In this document: piece by piece, positions 6,234 to 9,178 of the stretch
Layout: each line of letters starts with the position of its first letter
Numbering within the stretch: the stretch's first letter is position 1
From: Deltaproteobacteria bacterium
GTDB taxonomy: Bacteria > Desulfobacterota_B > Binatia > Bin18
NCBI GenBank assembly: GCA_012271025.1
Contig: JAAXHF010000004.1
Location: forward strand, 1 to 9,178
Direction of reading: 5' to 3'
Length of the DNA: 9,178 bases
Position numbers and translations under genes: made by a program
Notes under the pieces: generated by a model
Seen by the model: the letters and a program-made list of their open reading frames with translations, nothing else
What the model was told of the DNA's origin: nothing
Database searches by the model: none

Positions 6234-9059
6234 ATGACATCCGATCAAGGCCGACACTGGCGATATCCGGGAGCGCGCTGGTGGAAGTTCGACTTTCACA
6301 CCCACACGCCAGCCTCCCAGGACTATGGCAAAGGAGGCGACCACGCCTCTGTGAGGCACATCACACCCAAGGACTGGCTGCTCGGCTTCATGCGCGCCGG
6401 CATAGATTGTGTAGCGGTGACGGATCACAACTCGGGGGAGTGGATCGATCCGCTCAAACAGGCGCTCAGCGAATTGGAGCAGGAACGGCATCCCGACTTC
6501 CGGTCCCTCTACCTGTTCCCGGGCGTGAAAGTCACCGCCAGTGGCGGCATCCACGTCCTCGCCATATTCGATACCGACAAGAGATCAGCCGACGTGACAA
6601 CGCTGCTCGGCGCCGTTGGGTATCACGGCAGCCGGGGCGCGAGTGACATCGCGGTGGACGCCGCGCCTATCGGTGTCGTGGAAGCAATCAGCACAGCCGG
6701 CGCTCTCCCCATTCTCGCGCATGTGGATGGCCAGTCGGGCGCCTGGAAACTGGAAGGCAACACACTGGCGCCCTTGCTCGACTTCGCCGGTCTGTTCGCG
6801 ATGGAAGTCAGCGATCCACACGCCGGGGAACCTGAGCTGTACCGGCGTCGCAAGCTCAGTTGGACGAAGGTTCTCGGCTCAGACTCCCATCACTCGGCCA
6901 GCCAGACTGGAGGTCATTTCCCCGGCTCGCATTACACCTGGGTCAAGATGGCGAGCCCATCGCTTGAAGGACTGCGCCTGGCATTGTTGGACGGCGGAGG
7001 CTTTTCGATCCGGCGTAGCGATGAACGAGCCCCCTTCGACCCCTTCGCGCTGCCGAAGTATTACATCGAAGCCATCGAGGTTGAGGACGCGCGGTACATG
7101 GGACACGGTGAACCGGTCAGGCTCGAGTTCAGCCCGTGGCTCAACGCCCTGGTCGGTGGACGCGGCACGGGCAAATCGACAGTCATCCATGCGTTAAGGC
7201 TTGCGGCGAGGCGTGAACATGAACTGAAACTTTTAGAAGAGCGCAGCGGACCCCGCTTGACCTTTGAACGATTCAATCGGGTGCCCTCGAAGCGTATGGA
7301 CGAGGGCGGTTTAACAGGCTCGACGAAGCTCGGATGGACCGTGATGCGTGACGGCGTCCGGTATCGAGTACGCCGCAAGGGCGATGACACGAGCGTGGAG
7401 GAAGAAGCCGGGCGCAACTGGCAGCCCTCGTCGGCTCAGACCGTTACGCCGGCACGCTTTCCGATTCGCATGTTCAACCAGGGGCAGATAGCCGAACTGG
7501 CCGGCGACAACCAGCAGGCATTGTTGCAGGTGATTGACGAGGCGGCCGGCGTGGCCGCGCTCCAAAAAGATCTGAACGGGGCCAAAGACGCATTTTATGC
7601 CTTGCGAGCACGCATTCGGGAATTTGAAGGCAAATTGGCCGACCGGGACGCTCTCATCGTCGAGCACGAGGATGTCGAGCGAAAACTGAAGCGCTTCGAG
7701 GAAGCAGGACATACAACAGTCCTGACAAGCTACCGACGCCGAGGCCGTCAGCGGAGAGAAACGGAGCGGCAGTTCGATGTCGCCGCAGAGACTGCTGGGC
7801 GTCTTGAGGGGGTAGCCGCAGAGTTGCAATCCGAAGACCTGCCCGACGAGCTGTTCGCCACGGACTCAGCCGAAGATCGCCAGGTCACTGCGATCATAGA
7901 CACACTGGCCGCCGCCGTGCGCATGGCGGCTGACGATGTCCACACCACCGCGCAACGTCTGCGCGGAGTGGTCAAGACCCAGCGCGAAGCATTGACAAAA
8001 AGCGCGTGGCAGGAAGCCGTGGACCGGGCGGATACCGACTACGATAGGTTGATCGGCATGCTGCGCGAAGAGGGCGTCGCCGACCCGAGCGAATACAGCC
8101 GCTTAGTGCAGGATCGGCAGCGGATCGACACTGACTTGGCACGTCTGGATTCGCTGCGGGAAGAACGCGACAGACTGGTCGGGGAGTCACAGGCGGGGCT
8201 CCGCAGAGTCTTGGAGGCTCGTCGCGCCGTCAGTGACGCTCGCGACCATTTTCTCACCGAGGCGCTGGCTGACAACAGATTCGTCCGTATTCAAAGCCGG
8301 ACCTACGGCGACGACCTCCGCGTCCTTGAACGTTCCTTACGGGAGGTGTTGAACGTTCTCGACGACCGGTTCCAGGACGATATCCTGGCCATGGAGGACG
8401 ATCAGCCAAGCAGGGGGAGCGTAGCGCAGCTGCTCGCGGACTTGCCGGAGAACTCGGCGGAACGACGTGTCGTGCTCGAAGCCCGGCTGAAGAGCCTCAA
8501 GGATCGCATTGAAACCACCTGCGGTGGGACAGGCAGCTTTGGCGGGCATTTTAACAACTATCTCAAGCGCCAATTCGACCGGACGCCTGAGTTGCTCGAC
8601 AAAGTGCTGGCCTGGTTCCCGGAAGACGGCTTGAGCGTGGAGTACAGCCGGCGGGGCGACGGCACGGATTTTCAACCTATTGCCCAGGCATCGGCCGGAC
8701 AGCGAGCAGCGGCAATGCTGGCCTTCCTGCTCGCGCATGGCGAGGAGCCGCTCGTGCTGGACCAACCGGAAGACGACCTGGACAACCACCTGATCTACGA
8801 CTTGGTCGTGCGCCAAATCCGGGAAAACAAACTCCGGCGGCAGATTATCGTCGTCACCCATAACCCGAACGTGGTGGTGAACGGCGATGCAGAGATGTTA
8901 CACGTCCTCGACTTTCGGGCTGGGCAATGCACGGTGGTGCGCTCAGGCTCTCTGCAGGAGGAAGCCATACGCGAGGAAGTCTGCCGGGTGATGGAAGGCG
9001 GCCGCGAAGCGTTTGAACGCCGCTATCGGCGCCTCGGGCCGGAGCCGGTTCATGTTTGA
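6234..9059 (+). CDS. PHP-domain/SMC-like ATPase (TrlF/Ppl-like), candidate anti-phage protein
   Basis: A 941-residue two-part protein. The N-terminal PHP phosphoesterase domain (about 15-260) shows FHTHT (H22, H24), TDHN (D64, H65), GIHVL (H107), LAHVDG (H163) and GSDSHH (D217, H219). The expected glutamate of the PGxEV motif is K99. A split ABC/SMC-type ATPase follows: Walker A GGRGTGKST (308-316, K314), Q-loop FNQGQIAEL (414-422), a long coiled-coil-rich middle (about 440-760), signature ASAGQ (819-823), Walker B LVLDQPEDDLDN (840-851) and H-loop VTHNP (874-878). This fits the family annotated as TrlF AAA-like ATPases and the PHP-SMC layout of Ppl, reported as a single-gene phage defence. 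The likely role is nucleic-acid-triggered ATPase control of a metal-dependent nuclease; substrate unknown. Start 6234 has GAGG seven bases upstream. It diverges from the YbaK-like gene and converges on the next gene, so no operon partner is seen. Confidence 0.93.
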   Translation: MTSDQGRHWRYPGARWWKFDFHTHTPASQDYGKGGDHASVRHITPKDWLLGFMRAGIDCVAVTDHNSGEWIDPLKQALSELEQERHPDFRSLYLFPGVKVTASGGIHVLAIFDTDKRSADVTTLLGAVGYHGSRGASDIAVDAAPIGVVEAISTAGALPILAHVDGQSGAWKLEGNTLAPLLDFAGLFAMEVSDPHAGEPELYRRRKLSWTKVLGSDSHHSASQTGGHFPGSHYTWVKMASPSLEGLRLALLDGGGFSIRRSDERAPFDPFALPKYYIEAIEVEDARYMGHGEPVRLEFSPWLNALVGGRGTGKSTVIHALRLAARREHELKLLEERSGPRLTFERFNRVPSKRMDEGGLTGSTKLGWTVMRDGVRYRVRRKGDDTSVEEEAGRNWQPSSAQTVTPARFPIRMFNQGQIAELAGDNQQALLQVIDEAAGVAALQKDLNGAKDAFYALRARIREFEGKLADRDALIVEHEDVERKLKRFEEAGHTTVLTSYRRRGRQRRETERQFDVAAETAGRLEGVAAELQSEDLPDELFATDSAEDRQVTAIIDTLAAAVRMAADDVHTTAQRLRGVVKTQREALTKSAWQEAVDRADTDYDRLIGMLREEGVADPSEYSRLVQDRQRIDTDLARLDSLREERDRLVGESQAGLRRVLEARRAVSDARDHFLTEALADNRFVRIQSRTYGDDLRVLERSLREVLNVLDDRFQDDILAMEDDQPSRGSVAQLLADLPENSAERRVVLEARLKSLKDRIETTCGGTGSFGGHFNNYLKRQFDRTPELLDKVLAWFPEDGLSVEYSRRGDGTDFQPIAQASAGQRAAAMLAFLLAHGEEPLVLDQPEDDLDNHLIYDLVVRQIRENKLRRQIIVVTHNPNVVVNGDAEMLHVLDFRAGQCTVVRSGSLQEEAIREEVCRVMEGGREAFERRYRRLGPEPVHV

Positions 9060-9088
9060 CAGTCAGACAGAGAGAACGGCCGGTTGAT

Positions 9089-9178
9089 TTAATCGGCGGC
9101 GGCGACCGGTTGGCGACCGGCCTGTCGCAGGGCGGCGGTCTCGTCCCAGTTGATGCGCAACGGGTCGGTCTCAATGAC
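9089..9178 (-). CDS. C-terminal end of an unidentified protein, cut by window edge
   Basis: Twenty-nine codons and a TAA, open to the right edge. The text ends DPLRINWDETAALRQAGRQP followed by VAAAD. The frame has the base usage of the neighbouring genes and the layout (stop 29 bases after the convergent PHP-ATPase stop) suits a real gene end. It is too short to name. Confidence 0.5.
   Translation of the reverse strand, partial: VIETDPLRINWDETAALRQAGRQPVAAAD

Noticed and set aside
8760..8795. Gln instead of Glu after the Walker B aspartate (DQPEDDLD)
   Set aside because: As far as I recall DQPED is common in this ATPase family, with the following glutamate available, so it is not a sign of inactivation.
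9101..9120. GGCGACCGG repeated twice with an 11-base period
   Set aside because: Short, within GC-rich coding sequence at the end of a partial gene; chance is sufficient.

Overview
The window is high-GC DNA with tightly packed genes on both strands. It looks like the chromosome of a free-living, probably uncultivated, Gram-negative-type bacterium. The pointers are a secreted DUF1329-like protein, an extradiol-dioxygenase-like VOC protein beside an alpha/beta hydrolase, and AGGAGG-type ribosome binding sites. No rRNA, tRNA, CRISPR array, transposase or integrase is visible, and the taxon cannot be fixed from this sequence.

Left part (1-3263). A minus-strand pair holds an alpha/beta hydrolase (1283-2107) that overlaps by one base (TGATG) the start of a DNA polymerase family A gene running off the left edge. 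The polymerase has a DEDDy 3'-5' exonuclease domain but no room for a 5'-nuclease domain. Diverging from the hydrolase is a 150-residue VOC protein (2269-2721) with the complete extradiol-dioxygenase signature. It meets, tail to tail with a 4-base overlap, a macrodomain (O-acetyl-ADP-ribose deacetylase type) gene at 2718-3263.

Middle part (3264-4056). This is a less GC-rich, gene-poor patch. It holds a truncated fragment of a secreted-protein-like domain, a 56-residue charged protein on the minus strand, and a divergent 35-residue single-pass membrane protein on the plus strand. A perfect 8-bp hairpin lies at the fragment/56-residue gene junction.

Right part (4057-9178). A likely minus-strand transcription unit carries a YbaK/EbsC-family editing domain protein and a secreted DUF1329-like protein. 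Diverging from it is a 941-residue PHP-domain plus SMC/ABC-type ATPase (TrlF/Ppl-like), the best candidate here for an anti-phage or nucleic-acid-sensing system. It appears to be a single-gene system, and one of its expected PHP metal ligands is replaced by lysine. The last 90 bases hold the C-terminal end of another minus-strand gene.

Two copies of an inverted repeat sharing an exact 18-base segment lie 3.2 kb apart. One is in the hydrolase/VOC divergent promoter region, the other across the 5' end of the DUF1329-like gene. This is the main structure the genes do not explain.
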